Origin: Candidatus Brocadia pituitae
GTDB lineage: Bacteria; Planctomycetota; Brocadiia; Brocadiales; Brocadiaceae
Reading direction: 5' to 3'
DNA: 64,000 bases
Assembly: GCA_017347445.1 (NCBI GenBank)
Contig: AP021856.1
Span: 2,860,613-2,924,612, forward strand
Within the stretch, counting starts at the first letter, position 1, and each line of letters begins with the position of its first letter. The translations under genes were made by a program, and so were the position numbers. The notes beneath the pieces were generated by a model. That model saw only the letters and a list, made by a program, of their open reading frames with translations, made no database searches and was not told where the DNA came from. Shown piece after piece: positions 7,871-15,798 of this stretch.

Positions 7871-8026
7871 GCCGGGAGTAGCAGCAGATTACGATAGTGA
7901 ATGACCATTGGCCGGCATTGAGATTCTTGATGCCGTAAAACGTTTTGGTATCCAAGACACTCTTCTGTAAGCTGTAATCGAATGAAAGTGGATTGACGAG
8001 AGGATTTTGGTGGAAGAACTGAGGCA

Positions 8027-8287
8027 TTACACGTCAATATGGAATATTTTCAAAAATGCTGAAAGAAAGGCCGCAAACGTTAAATAGATAAAAAATCCTA
8101 TGAAAATTTTGTATAGAACTCTTTTCGTTTTGTTGTGGTCAAAGGGCCATGTTCGTATGGCTATATAGCAGCCTTTTTTTGCAATACCTTTGCAGGCATT
8201 GAACAGAAAGACGCCAATTAGAAACCAGGCAATGAGTTCGAACATGAAAAGGATTATAGCTGGATACAAAATAAAGTTCAACGGCAA
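8027..8287 (-). CDS. Small membrane protein, 86 aa
   Basis: Minus-strand frame with two hydrophobic segments (FELIAWFLIGVFLFNAC and IFIGFFIYLTFAAFLSAFL) separated by a basic loop. It starts at TTG 8287 or at ATG 8245. No family is recognised and no clear ribosome binding site is visible. It lies between the two DUF559 cassettes; the good hydrophobic pattern is the main support for it being real. Confidence 0.45.
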   Translation of the reverse strand: MPLNFILYPAIILFMFELIAWFLIGVFLFNACKGIAKKGCYIAIRTWPFDHNKTKRVLYKIFIGFFIYLTFAAFLSAFLKIFHIDV

Positions 8288-8303
8288 ACCAAAAATACCG
8301 TTA

Positions 8304-8372
8304 GTTTGAATTCCTGAGGTTATTAGCTGACAAACAACGAAATTCAGGTTACAACCCTGAATCTGCTGTGAG
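8304..8372. repeat. Solo copy of the DUF559 left-flank repeat
   Basis: GTTTGAATT followed by GTTATTAGCTGACAAAC and a palindromic ATTCAGGTTacaACCCTGAAT matches 7341-7393 and 9086-9138 at roughly 75-80%, but no terminal repeat or nuclease gene follows. It shows that the flank exists on its own. Confidence 0.65.
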
Positions 8373-8412
8373 ATTCAACAGGCAAAATCAGTGCGGAAAC
8401 AGCCGCCATCTT

Positions 8413-8506
8413 TGCATAATTTAATTCCGTCACACAACGTGCTTTTTCTCGTGTATCTCGTTTGGCAGGATATACAGACCCGTTCTTTTTTGTATCAATG
8501 ATACAA
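8413..8506. repeat. Dispersed repeat copy 2 with adjoining palindrome
   Basis: Matches 6418-6484 (CGTCACACAACGT, TTTTTCT, TATACAG), followed by the palindrome TTGTATCaatGATACAA (8490-8506). A 54-aa ORF starts at 8562. Confidence 0.6.
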
Positions 8507-8561
8507 CTAATTATTAAATCTACTCGTTGACTCATAATAATTTTCCAGGTACACTATTGCG

Positions 8562-8726
8562 ATGGAAATTCTCATATTTATCGTTTCGCTCGCCCTTGCG
8601 ATTTTTTATCATTATCGCTTTCGTTCTTATTTCAGGCAAAAATCTGCATGCCGACAGATAATCCAGAACAGTAAAAATAAGAATACCATTATATTGGATG
8701 AAACTGATTCGGATACGCAGGCCTAA
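8562..8726 (+). CDS. Small single-pass membrane protein, 54 aa
   Basis: ATG 8562 to TAA 8726. The product begins MEILIFIVSLALAIFYHYRF, a good N-terminal membrane segment, followed by a basic and then acidic tail. No family is recognised and only a weak upstream AGG is present. It is comparable in size with other orphan genes in this island. Confidence 0.45.
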   Translation: MEILIFIVSLALAIFYHYRFRSYFRQKSACRQIIQNSKNKNTIILDETDSDTQA

Positions 8727-8760
8727 ACCAAAGAGATATTCTTTTGTTACAATTTAGAGT

Positions 8761-8976
8761 ATGGAAGCCATTCTTTTTCTTATCGCCTTTTTTTGCGCCT
8801 TGCGTTCACACTTTGCATGCAAACGAGCTTTTGGCCCATGTTCCCTGGTAAAACCGAAACCACCGACTAAGCCCGATATACCCTTTTCTGCAAAACATCT
8901 ATACAAAGAACCTCCGGTGATAGGACTTATTGCCTTTGTGATATTTATCATTCTTTGTCATTTATTTGCCTCCTGA
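8761..8976 (+). CDS. Small two-pass membrane protein, 71 aa
   Basis: ATG 8761 to TGA 8976. Hydrophobic segments lie at residues 2-14 (EAILFLIAFFCAL) and 52-69 (PVIGLIAFVIFIILCHLF), with a Pro/Lys-rich loop between them. No known family. It follows the 54-aa membrane ORF by 34 bases, so the two may be co-transcribed. Confidence 0.45.
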   Translation: MEAILFLIAFFCALRSHFACKRAFGPCSLVKPKPPTKPDIPFSAKHLYKEPPVIGLIAFVIFIILCHLFAS

Positions 8977-9036
8977 GCAATTTTCGCATATCCATTCCAG
9001 GAAATCTCCGTATTCAAAGACTTGCACCGGTCCCCA

Positions 9037-9616
9037 AGCGGGTTCAGGTTTGAAACTTGAACCCAACAGTTTGTTTCATCCGTCGGTTTGAATTTTTTGG
9101 CGTTATTAGCTGACAAACTATGGGATTCTGGTTATATACCTGAACTCGCGAATTAATGGAACATCGTGTTTTCCCCTCTAAAAAGAGGGGATTAAGGGGT
9201 GTGTTTCCCATGAAGATAAATTACCATCCAAAACTCAAAGAACTTGCACGGAAATTGAGAAAGAAGAGTACGAAATCAGAGATAAAACTCTGGCAATACT
9301 TAAAGAGTAAAAAAATGATGGGGTATGATTTTCATCGGCAAAAACCAATTGATAAGTTTATAGCAGATTTCTTCTGTAATAAATTAAAACTTGCCATTGA
9401 GTTGGATGGTTATACCCATACCTTTGAAGAAATTGCAGAGAAAGACGCCGTAAAACAAGGGAAATTAAAGGAACTGGGGATAACGGTATTGAAATTATGC
9501 GATGAAGATGTAATGAAAAATACGGAAGGGGTTTTACAAGTGATTCGAAGGTTTATTGAAAATTATGAAAACCAGAACTTACACACCCCTTAATCCCCTC
9601 TTTTTAGCGGGGAAAG
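9037..9616 (+). mobile_element. DUF559 cassette copy 2
   Basis: Second copy of the block at 7292-7871. Terminal repeats are 9170-9204 and 9581-9615; the right hairpin has one changed base (AGCGGGG). Sequence on both outer sides differs from copy 1, so the boundaries at about 9037 and 9616 are the edges of the repeated unit. Confidence 0.7.
9210..9593 (+). CDS. DUF559 (Vsr/PD-(D/E)XK-like) nuclease, copy 2
   Basis: 127 residues, about 94% identical to the product at 7465-7848, with the same acidic motif region (DFFCNKLKLAIELDGYTH) intact. All differences are substitutions such as R10K and E to G; none creates a stop, and many DNA changes are silent, which suggests both copies have been kept functional. 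Start chosen at ATG 9210 for the same reason as in copy 1; the stop lies within the right inverted repeat. Confidence 0.85.
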   Translation: MKINYHPKLKELARKLRKKSTKSEIKLWQYLKSKKMMGYDFHRQKPIDKFIADFFCNKLKLAIELDGYTHTFEEIAEKDAVKQGKLKELGITVLKLCDEDVMKNTEGVLQVIRRFIENYENQNLHTP

Positions 9617-9726
9617 TGTGCATAAGGATTGGTTAAGCAAATCGAACCCATCATTTCTTATTTATCATAGACTGCTGAGGTGTCTTGTAGCTGTAAAATT
9701 AAAGATCGGTAGGTTCAAGCCGGGAT

Positions 9727-10500
9727 ATGAAAGAAGAAATAATAACCAGATTAAACAATGTTGAAAACGAAGAATGTGTAAAAATACTGTACGCTTGTGA
9801 ATCGGGAAGCCGGGCTTGGGGTTTTCCTTCAACCAATAGTGACTTTGATGTGCGCTTTTTATACCTCCATCCCAAAAATTGGTACTTGTCCATTGACCTG
9901 GAACAGAAACGGGATGTTATTGAACGACCGATCAATGACCAGATAGATTTGAGTGGTTGGGATTTACGCAAGGCTTTGTGGCTGTTTCGTAAATCCAATC
10001 CACCGCTTTTGGAATGGTTAGGTTCACCAATTGTTTACCGGGAAAAGTATTCAATTGCCACACAGATGAGACAATTGGCTGAGACTTATTATTCGCCAAA
10101 AGCCTGCATGTATCATTACTTACAAATGGCGCGTGGCAACTATCGTGAATATCTGAAAGGGGAGCAAGTTTGGATGAAAAAGTATTTTTACGTTCTCCGC
10201 CCCATATTGGCTATCAATTGGCTTGAAAGAGGGTTGGGTGTTGTGCCAACAGATTTTAGGATAATGGTCAATCAACTCTTTAATTCGGGGGAATTGAGAC
10301 AGGAGATCGAAAAACTAATAAAATCTAAAGAGCAGGGTGAAGAATTCGATTATGGGCCTCGTATTCCGGTAATAAGTAATTTTATAGACAGAGAAATTGA
10401 ACGGCTTGAAGGCAAACAATTTACAGATGACACAGACCAATGCTCAGCAGACCAGTTGAACGGTTTATTTAGATCTGCCTTGGATGAGGTATGGTCATAA
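9727..10500 (+). CDS. RlaP/YcgL-type nucleotidyltransferase
   Basis: Belongs to the predicted nucleotidyltransferase family PF10127 (COG3541), whose RlaP members are associated with RNA ligases and RNA end repair. The diagnostic motif is CESGSRAWGFPSTNSDFDVR at residues 25-44, a GS followed by DxD that binds nucleotide and metal, as in polymerase-beta-type transferases. Length 257 residues is normal for the family. Start at ATG 9727. No RNA ligase lies beside it. Its position next to the nuclease cassettes suggests an RNA repair or defence role, but that is inference. Confidence 0.85.
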   Translation: MKEEIITRLNNVENEECVKILYACESGSRAWGFPSTNSDFDVRFLYLHPKNWYLSIDLEQKRDVIERPINDQIDLSGWDLRKALWLFRKSNPPLLEWLGSPIVYREKYSIATQMRQLAETYYSPKACMYHYLQMARGNYREYLKGEQVWMKKYFYVLRPILAINWLERGLGVVPTDFRIMVNQLFNSGELRQEIEKLIKSKEQGEEFDYGPRIPVISNFIDREIERLEGKQFTDDTDQCSADQLNGLFRSALDEVWS

Positions 10501-11031
10501 AAGCTGGCAGGCATGTTGGGTTGCGTTCCTCTTTCTTAAGCGGGATCAAGTGTGTATGTATAGAATTAGAGGAGTATAAAACACGGCAAATACGGTAACA
10601 CCGCTCTACTGAAAAGGGTTGTACTAAACACAGGCAAATGATTTTCCTGCCTTAGAACAGCGAGTGCAACGGGGCGGTACAATCCACCCCCTTGAACCCC
10701 CGCCGGCGGGGGACAATTTGCGTTCAAGCTTATTGACAAGCAGTTGATAGGTTTATGGCTTCTGCGCCGGATAAGGTGGGCGATGCCCGCAAGTGGTGCA
10801 CACCTTCAGGGTTGTTTGGATGGCTTGGGCTGTAGTGTGTTTGCGCCTTATATCGGTGTGGAGGCTTTTATAGACATGGCAGTGCGTGTCCCCCGCTGGC
10901 GGGGGATTAAGGGGGTGGAGCGGCACGAGTGAAAATTATTGCAAGTTTACCCCGTGTATTTGCAAAATAAAGTTCAATAGCAAACCCAAGCCCCCTTGTT
11001 TCGCAATTCTTCGTTATTGGAATACCGGATT
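10501..11031. other. Intergenic region with two facing REP-like units
   Basis: No gene is supported. It contains units at 10684-10712 (CCACCCCCTTGAA followed by hairpin CCCCCGCCGGCGGGGG) and 10890-10918 (hairpin CCCCCGCTGGCGGGGG followed by ATTAAGGGGGTGG), in inverted orientation 177 bases apart. Confidence 0.6.
10684..10918. repeat. REP-like pair, BIME-style arrangement
   Basis: The first unit ends with a perfect 16-base palindrome (10697-10712); the second begins with a near-perfect one (10890-10905) and runs into ATTAAGGGGGTGG. The edge sequence matches the DUF559 repeat edge ATTAAGGGGTGTG although the hairpin stems differ in sequence. Confidence 0.75.
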
Positions 11032-13581
11032 ATGGCGAAAAATCCTTACAGATATGTCACATATCCCCCAAAGGTAATGGTTGATATCTCAAAGAAGGAT
11101 ATTGCCCATATACAAGTATCTTTTACCCAAAAAGGCTACTATTTGCATGGAAGATTTGGGTATAGGTATGGTTGGATAGACATGGCTTTAAAATGGAATA
11201 ATGATGAAATAACGATAAACACCTCGTCGGTATATTCACCGTACAAAAGCTTAGTCAGATGGATAGAAAATATTAACCAGGGCAAATTGCCCTGTCAGAT
11301 CGATATTGATGATGAATCTGATATTTTCAAGTTGAAAGCTTATCCGGTGGATAACAAGGAATTGTTTTATCTGATTATCGAAAATACCTGTGATAAGGAT
11401 AGTAAAATATATCTGGAAGGTCTTTTTAACACAGGGGAATTTATAGCAGAATTTAGTTATCAGTTCCGTCACTTTCTTACGACAGAATATGATAATGAGT
11501 ATTGGACTGATGATGACGAAGACGATTTAAGCAAATTAATCGCCGGGGGAACTACCGGGGGCTTTAAAATTGTAGCAAAGTGTACCTGCCCATGCTGCGG
11601 ATACAAAACATTAGCAGAATCAGGTAATTATGACCTCTGCCCCATATGTTACTGGGAAGATGATCCGTCCCAATATGAAGACCCAGACCTCGAAGGTGGC
11701 CCAAATTCACCTTCACTAAGGCAGGCACAGTTAAACTTTATCCTTTACGGCGCCTCTGACCAGGAATGTTTGGGTTCTGTTCGGCCACCAGGCCTGTGGG
11801 ATGTTCGTGATTCAACCTGGTTACCTCTTCACCAGATTCAGGAAAATATACTTACCCTGCAAAGGGAATTCGAAAAAAACAGAGATTTGCCGCTAAATCT
11901 TTTCAAGGCAACATCATTTCTTTTTTTTAAGGAGAAAATAGACAGATGCAGAAATGAAAAAAAGGATATAAGGCGTTGCAACAAAAAATCTCAGGAAAAT
12001 TATTACAATGCCTGGTCGGACGCTCTAGACAAAATTACAGATGAAAAAATACGGTATTGGGTTCACAAGGCAGAAAGTATCAGTGATGTGGAATTTATAG
12101 TGAAAGCACAAGATAGTTTTTGGAAATGGCTTGAGCATGTTAAGGGATGCAGCCATTTGCATCTTGAATTAATAGCAGATAGTAACGGGTTTGCGCCACT
12201 GTATAATTGCAGATACTGCGGCGCATATGTTGGTTGTACGTGTTTCTTTAGAAATTCATGGCCAACAAACCAATATATCAGCGTTCGGCCTTCTGCGATA
12301 TCAGATTTTATTCCCTATCGTGTTTTTAAGGAGGCCTTCATTAAACCTAATGTTTGCTACAGATGCAGAAAAGATGAAGATATGGCTGCGCCGCGCGCTT
12401 ACGGGAGAAATAAAATTGAAAAGGTTTATTGGAGAGAATTATTTGCTGAAGAAAGTAAAGTCTGGGCATTTCTCAGAGGCAAAGAATTTCAGACAGGGGA
12501 TGAAATTATAAATTATTCTAAAAGTATTCAACCAGTTTCTTTACTTTTTTTTGCCATTTTAAATAACGACAAAGACGAAGTTATCAAAAGAATTCTCGAT
12601 AGGGCGTTGTATGTAAAAAACCGACTGAGAAAAATTGGCCTGAGCGCTTCGGTAAAAGAGATACTTGGATATGCTGTTCATAAGGCTTGTTACCTTTACA
12701 ACAATCAATACAAACGTGATGAAAAAAAAGATAAACTCATAGACCTTAAAGAAAAGCTACAGACCTTTTACCTTCCAGGGTTTCATAGCAATAAGGCAAT
12801 GGTCAAAGAGCTAGATTTATTGAAAAATCCTGAGAAAATTAGGGGAACATCGCTTGTATTTAAAATTGACGTTCTTCGGGAGTTTCTCATTGAAGAAGTT
12901 TCTGTTAACGATAAGGAGGTGAAAAAACTTGCAATTTTGCAAGTGAAGGAGTTTGGATTTGACCCTCCAGGCGAATTCCAGCGAGTTCTTGATGCCGCAA
13001 GGATAAAAGATATTTATCTGTTCCTGAAAACAATACAGAAACTATGGCAAAAAGATAAGGCATTTCTCATCTCAAAGAAAGAAGATTTATCAAACATAAT
13101 TACGGATAATAGTATGGAATGGGCGATAGTGGAATATGAAATGTTCTGTGAAGGAAATTACTCTGGCTTTGGATTTAGGCTCGAATGTAATAGAGACTTG
13201 CTTACATGGTTTAAAGCGAATGTTTGCATTCCAAGATTTATAGACATGTTACACAAAGGCAATATAATCACCAATATTGTGGGGATGCGATTTATAGAAT
13301 GGGAAAAATATTTAAGACTTGATGAATATCTTAATGATAAAATGGTTACACTTATTCGTGAACCAAATAATCAACATGATGAAAATGCAATAGCTGCAGA
13401 AACAGAAAGTTTTGGCAGGCTTGGTTATATAAAACGTTCAGTTGCAAAGATACTAGCGCCCATCATGGATAATGAGGTAAAATTACAAGCAGAAATCTTT
13501 GCTCGTCATTATACGAATGAAACCGATACAACAATTTTTCTCAAAATTAAAACTCAGACAGAAAGAGATTTTCCCAGATGA
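11032..13581 (+). CDS. Large CPCC-zinc and HIRAN domain protein
   Basis: A protein of 849 residues from ATG 11032 (an in-frame ATG lies at 10996). The N-terminal 180 residues are beta-rich and unrecognised. A Cys-rich CPCC domain (PF14206) starts near residue 183 (CTCPCCGYKTLAESGNYDLC, then CYWEDDP), a zinc-binding module found mostly in small stand-alone proteins. A second Cys-rich segment follows near residue 390 (YNCRYCGAYVGCTC). The C-terminus (about 745-835) is a HIRAN domain (LIREPNNQHDENAIAA, RLGYIKRSVA), which in other proteins recognises DNA ends or stalled forks. A role in DNA damage or defence is inferred. The stop overlaps the next ATG (ATGA). Confidence 0.75.
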   Translation: MAKNPYRYVTYPPKVMVDISKKDIAHIQVSFTQKGYYLHGRFGYRYGWIDMALKWNNDEITINTSSVYSPYKSLVRWIENINQGKLPCQIDIDDESDIFKLKAYPVDNKELFYLIIENTCDKDSKIYLEGLFNTGEFIAEFSYQFRHFLTTEYDNEYWTDDDEDDLSKLIAGGTTGGFKIVAKCTCPCCGYKTLAESGNYDLCPICYWEDDPSQYEDPDLEGGPNSPSLRQAQLNFILYGASDQECLGSVRPPGLWDVRDSTWLPLHQIQENILTLQREFEKNRDLPLNLFKATSFLFFKEKIDRCRNEKKDIRRCNKKSQENYYNAWSDALDKITDEKIRYWVHKAESISDVEFIVKAQDSFWKWLEHVKGCSHLHLELIADSNGFAPLYNCRYCGAYVGCTCFFRNSWPTNQYISVRPSAISDFIPYRVFKEAFIKPNVCYRCRKDEDMAAPRAYGRNKIEKVYWRELFAEESKVWAFLRGKEFQTGDEIINYSKSIQPVSLLFFAILNNDKDEVIKRILDRALYVKNRLRKIGLSASVKEILGYAVHKACYLYNNQYKRDEKKDKLIDLKEKLQTFYLPGFHSNKAMVKELDLLKNPEKIRGTSLVFKIDVLREFLIEEVSVNDKEVKKLAILQVKEFGFDPPGEFQRVLDAARIKDIYLFLKTIQKLWQKDKAFLISKKEDLSNIITDNSMEWAIVEYEMFCEGNYSGFGFRLECNRDLLTWFKANVCIPRFIDMLHKGNIITNIVGMRFIEWEKYLRLDEYLNDKMVTLIREPNNQHDENAIAAETESFGRLGYIKRSVAKILAPIMDNEVKLQAEIFARHYTNETDTTIFLKIKTQTERDFPR

Positions 13582-13838
13582 AGGCCGTTGTTAAAAGAAG
13601 ACGTAGGAAGGGTATGAAGTTTGTCGATGTATCCACCCCCAAAATAGGACCAAGGGATGTGCTTGTTAAAGTTAAGGTTACCTCGATCTGCGGTACAGAT
13701 GTGCATATCTACGACTGGACACGCTTGGCACAACACCGCTTCACACCGCCACGTATTATCGGGCATGAATTTGTTGATTATTGTTCAGACCCAGCAACTA
13801 CCGGCTGGCCACCAGTAAAAAGATGGGAGCGCACATAA
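13578..13838 (+). pseudogene. L-threonine 3-dehydrogenase / zinc alcohol dehydrogenase, N-terminal fragment
   Basis: The first 65 residues match the start of Tdh-like medium-chain dehydrogenases: VLVKVKVTSICGTDVHIYDW holds the catalytic-zinc Cys and RIIGHEF the His-Glu pair. Homology stops at about 13772 and the last 20 residues are unrelated; a full enzyme has about 340 residues. The NAD-binding domain is missing, so the fragment cannot be active. The ATG overlaps the stop of the HIRAN gene, but the breakpoint probably marks the edge of the accessory island. Confidence 0.8.
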
Positions 13839-13841
13839 CCG

Positions 13842-15137
13842 TTAATTTTTCTTTGTGCTAAGCAAGCTATACTGGCCATCCTTAAAACCGTATGTCCCGA
13901 TAATGCGTGGGGTTTCGGGGTTTTTAAAGGACACGGCAAATTTAATGCGGGGATAGCCAAGCGTTGCCGGTGTAGGTTCCGCCTCCGCATAGGTTAGATG
14001 CGCCTTGTGCTCGAAACTCAGGATATTCCATTGAAGCCCCTTTTGTTCGGGAAACTCCGTCTCCGCTAACCGGGCGATATTTTCTTTCAGAAATTTCTCT
14101 CTTTGTGCCGGACTACCAGCCTCATCGATCACGGCTGTTTCCTGCTTTTGCTGCATGGTATCCTGATGCGCCTCACCCGTTTGTTTTGTTTTCCCAGTGT
14201 CCGTCTGTGAACCCACAACCGCCGATTGTTTATCAGACTCCGTGGTCACTGCCGTCGATTCCTGTTTTGGCATGATTTCAGCCTGCGTATCGTTTGTTTG
14301 TGGCATTTCCTGAATACCCGCGGCCGGTGTTTTTTCCCCTTCCTCTGTACCCACCCCTACACCTGCTTTCATTGTTGTACCAATACCTTGTATCGTAGCG
14401 CCCATTGCCCCTCCAGGCATGGACGCCATGGTCTGGCCAGCATCGACTTCCCATTGTCCCTCTTCCTTAACAAGAACGGTCTGCATCCTGATATCTGGCT
14501 CAGTTGCTTCAGGGTATGGTTGTATGATAGTTTCAATGGATGTCTTGTTGCCTTCCATCCTTACCTCTCCAAAGGTTACCTTGCGGTTGACGGTGGCATC
14601 GGTATCTTTTTTCTGCAATGTGTTCCGGCTCTCTTTTGTTGTATACAATCCTGCCGCTTGAATGTCACTTGCATTCATCGCATCCCAGAACCCCCTGGCG
14701 ACAGCCAGCAGGTCTTCGGTATGCCCTGCGTCCATAATATGAGATGCTGGTGTCGTGGTGGGTTTACTATCGGCAACAGGTACGTTAGATATAATGGGTG
14801 GCTCCGTAAGCAACGGGGTAGCATTCGGCCTAGTTATGGGTGTATTAAGCCTTGTAATCCGCTCATTCAAATCTCTTATCGTTGTCTCTAATCCATCAAT
14901 CTTTTTTTGAATGATCGCATTGGACGTCTTTGTTGCCTCTATTTCGTTGTGAAGTACATTTGCATCAGTTACTACAAGGTTAATTTTACCGGATAAATCG
15001 TCAATCCTCTTCTCCAGCAACCCGCTCTTCACCCGATGTTCATTATGTGCCTGCTTATTAAAAGAGGTAGAACAACCAAAGAGAAACAGCATCGGGAAAC
15101 AAACGCATCTTAAAAAGTATTTCTTTCTCTCCGCCAT
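13842..15137 (-). CDS. Lipoprotein with coiled coil and low-complexity linker
   Basis: 431 residues. A lipobox (CFPMLFLFGC, Cys at residue 22) predicts lipid anchoring. A coiled-coil stretch with heptads follows (residues 35-95), then a probable SnoaL/NTF2-like domain (ARGFWDAMNASDIQAAGLYT), a Gln/Thr/Glu-rich linker (275-340) and a C-terminal beta-rich domain. No enzyme motif is visible. The gene has its own promoter at 15257-15284 and is convergent with the tdh fragment. Probable periplasmic structural or scaffolding role, inferred. Confidence 0.75.
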   Translation of the reverse strand: MAERKKYFLRCVCFPMLFLFGCSTSFNKQAHNEHRVKSGLLEKRIDDLSGKINLVVTDANVLHNEIEATKTSNAIIQKKIDGLETTIRDLNERITRLNTPITRPNATPLLTEPPIISNVPVADSKPTTTPASHIMDAGHTEDLLAVARGFWDAMNASDIQAAGLYTTKESRNTLQKKDTDATVNRKVTFGEVRMEGNKTSIETIIQPYPEATEPDIRMQTVLVKEEGQWEVDAGQTMASMPGGAMGATIQGIGTTMKAGVGVGTEEGEKTPAAGIQEMPQTNDTQAEIMPKQESTAVTTESDKQSAVVGSQTDTGKTKQTGEAHQDTMQQKQETAVIDEAGSPAQREKFLKENIARLAETEFPEQKGLQWNILSFEHKAHLTYAEAEPTPATLGYPRIKFAVSFKNPETPRIIGTYGFKDGQYSLLSTKKN

Positions 15138-15243
15138 AAGGTACCTCCCTTTCTGCTATACTACATGCAGTTTTTTAAAGAGTTTCTATAATTTTTGTCC
15201 AGAAAAAAGTTAAAATATACTCCTAAAATAAAAGATACTTCGA

Positions 15244-15284
15244 TTATTATGCAAGCATAATAACACTTTGCGTATCCAAGTCAA
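15244..15284 (-). promoter_or_regulatory. σ70-like promoter with inverted repeat over the -10 box
   Basis: On the minus strand, TTGACT (15284-15279), a 16-base spacer and TATTAT (15262-15257) point at the lipoprotein gene starting at 15137. A perfect inverted repeat TTATTATGC-aa-GCATAATAA (15244-15263) covers the -10 box, a typical place for a repressor. Confidence 0.55.
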
Positions 15285-15361
15285 TAGTTTTGTCTGTAAT
15301 ATTACAGAAGGAGTGGGATGTTTTCCTTTATTTAAGCCTTCTGCGGCTTTTATTTTATCGG

Positions 15362-15387
15362 TAGTAACAATTCATGAATTGCTACTA
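15362..15387. repeat. Palindrome centred on CAATTCATGAATTG
   Basis: TAGTAACAATTCAT / ATGAATTGCTACTA: 13 of 14 bases pair. It lies in the 660-base gap between the lipoprotein gene and tatA; function unknown. Confidence 0.6.
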
Positions 15388-15430
15388 TAAATTGAAATTC
15401 CTTGTGGAATGATGCTTGAACTGCCAACAA

Positions 15431-15461
15431 AAAAAACCACTCGCAATGCGAATGGTTTTTT
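15431..15461. terminator. Bidirectional terminator-like hairpin
   Basis: AAAAAACCACTCGCA and TGCGAATGGTTTTTT form a stem with one mismatch bounded by A-run and T-run. It could end transcription arriving from tatA on the minus strand. Confidence 0.6.
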
Positions 15462-15680
15462 CAATATTGTGCGATAAGGTTGAAACGGATAATTATCTGT
15501 CGTCCAAAAGCTGAATGCTGGCAGCCAGTAGCTGAGCATTTTAAGATTTACTTATACCGCCCTACCCTTCTCCCCTTGCAGCCCATCTTCCCGTGATTCG
15601 CACGTTTGCTGCGCCATGTTAATCTTTGTCTTCTCTTGTCTCTCATGACTATTTCCTTCTTTAAAAAACAAAAAATAAAA

Positions 15681-15704
15681 CACGGACAAACCTGTTTGTC
15701 CGTG
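15681..15704. repeat. Perfect palindrome CACGGACAAAC/GTTTGTCCGTG
   Basis: 11-base perfect arms with a two-base centre, downstream of tatA on its strand. Resembles dispersed intergenic repeats. Confidence 0.7.
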
Positions 15705-15744
15705 CCATCCGTTACTGTTGAAATTTCTTATCATTTCATCAATA

Positions 15745-15768
15745 AGGGGCACGGTACACCGTGCCCCT
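15745..15768. repeat. Perfect palindrome AGGGGCACGGT/ACCGTGCCCCT
   Basis: 11-base perfect arms with two-base centre, 31 bases beyond the tatA stop. It may act as an attenuator for tatA transcripts, and it belongs to the GC-rich dispersed palindrome class. Confidence 0.7.
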
Positions 15769-15798
15769 ACTGTAAAATACAGATAAATTTTTAGCCGT

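Larger units (their letters stand above)
7292..7871 (+). mobile_element. DUF559 cassette copy 1: repeat-flanked nuclease element
   Basis: This 580-base block recurs at 9037-9616 with a constant offset of 1745 and no indels seen. It holds a left flank with an imperfect GGTTC/GAACC palindrome, 35-base terminal inverted repeats (7425-7459 and 7836-7870), and a single gene whose stop codon lies in the right repeat. Each end is itself a hairpin (CCCCTCT/AGAGGGG) followed by ATTAAGGGGTGTGT reading inward. Mobility is inferred from duplication and structure; no target duplication was found. Confidence 0.7.

Noticed and set aside
8344-8535. Minus-strand ORF of 63 codons between the DUF559 cassettes
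   Set aside because: It runs through a dispersed repeat (8413-8506) and through a palindrome; the related repeat at 6418-6484 does not keep the frame, so it is probably not a gene.
14226-14891. Long plus-strand ORF of 221 codons
   Set aside because: It is antisense to the lipoprotein gene, which has a signal peptide and coiled-coil pattern; the plus-strand product has a Cys/His-rich random composition.
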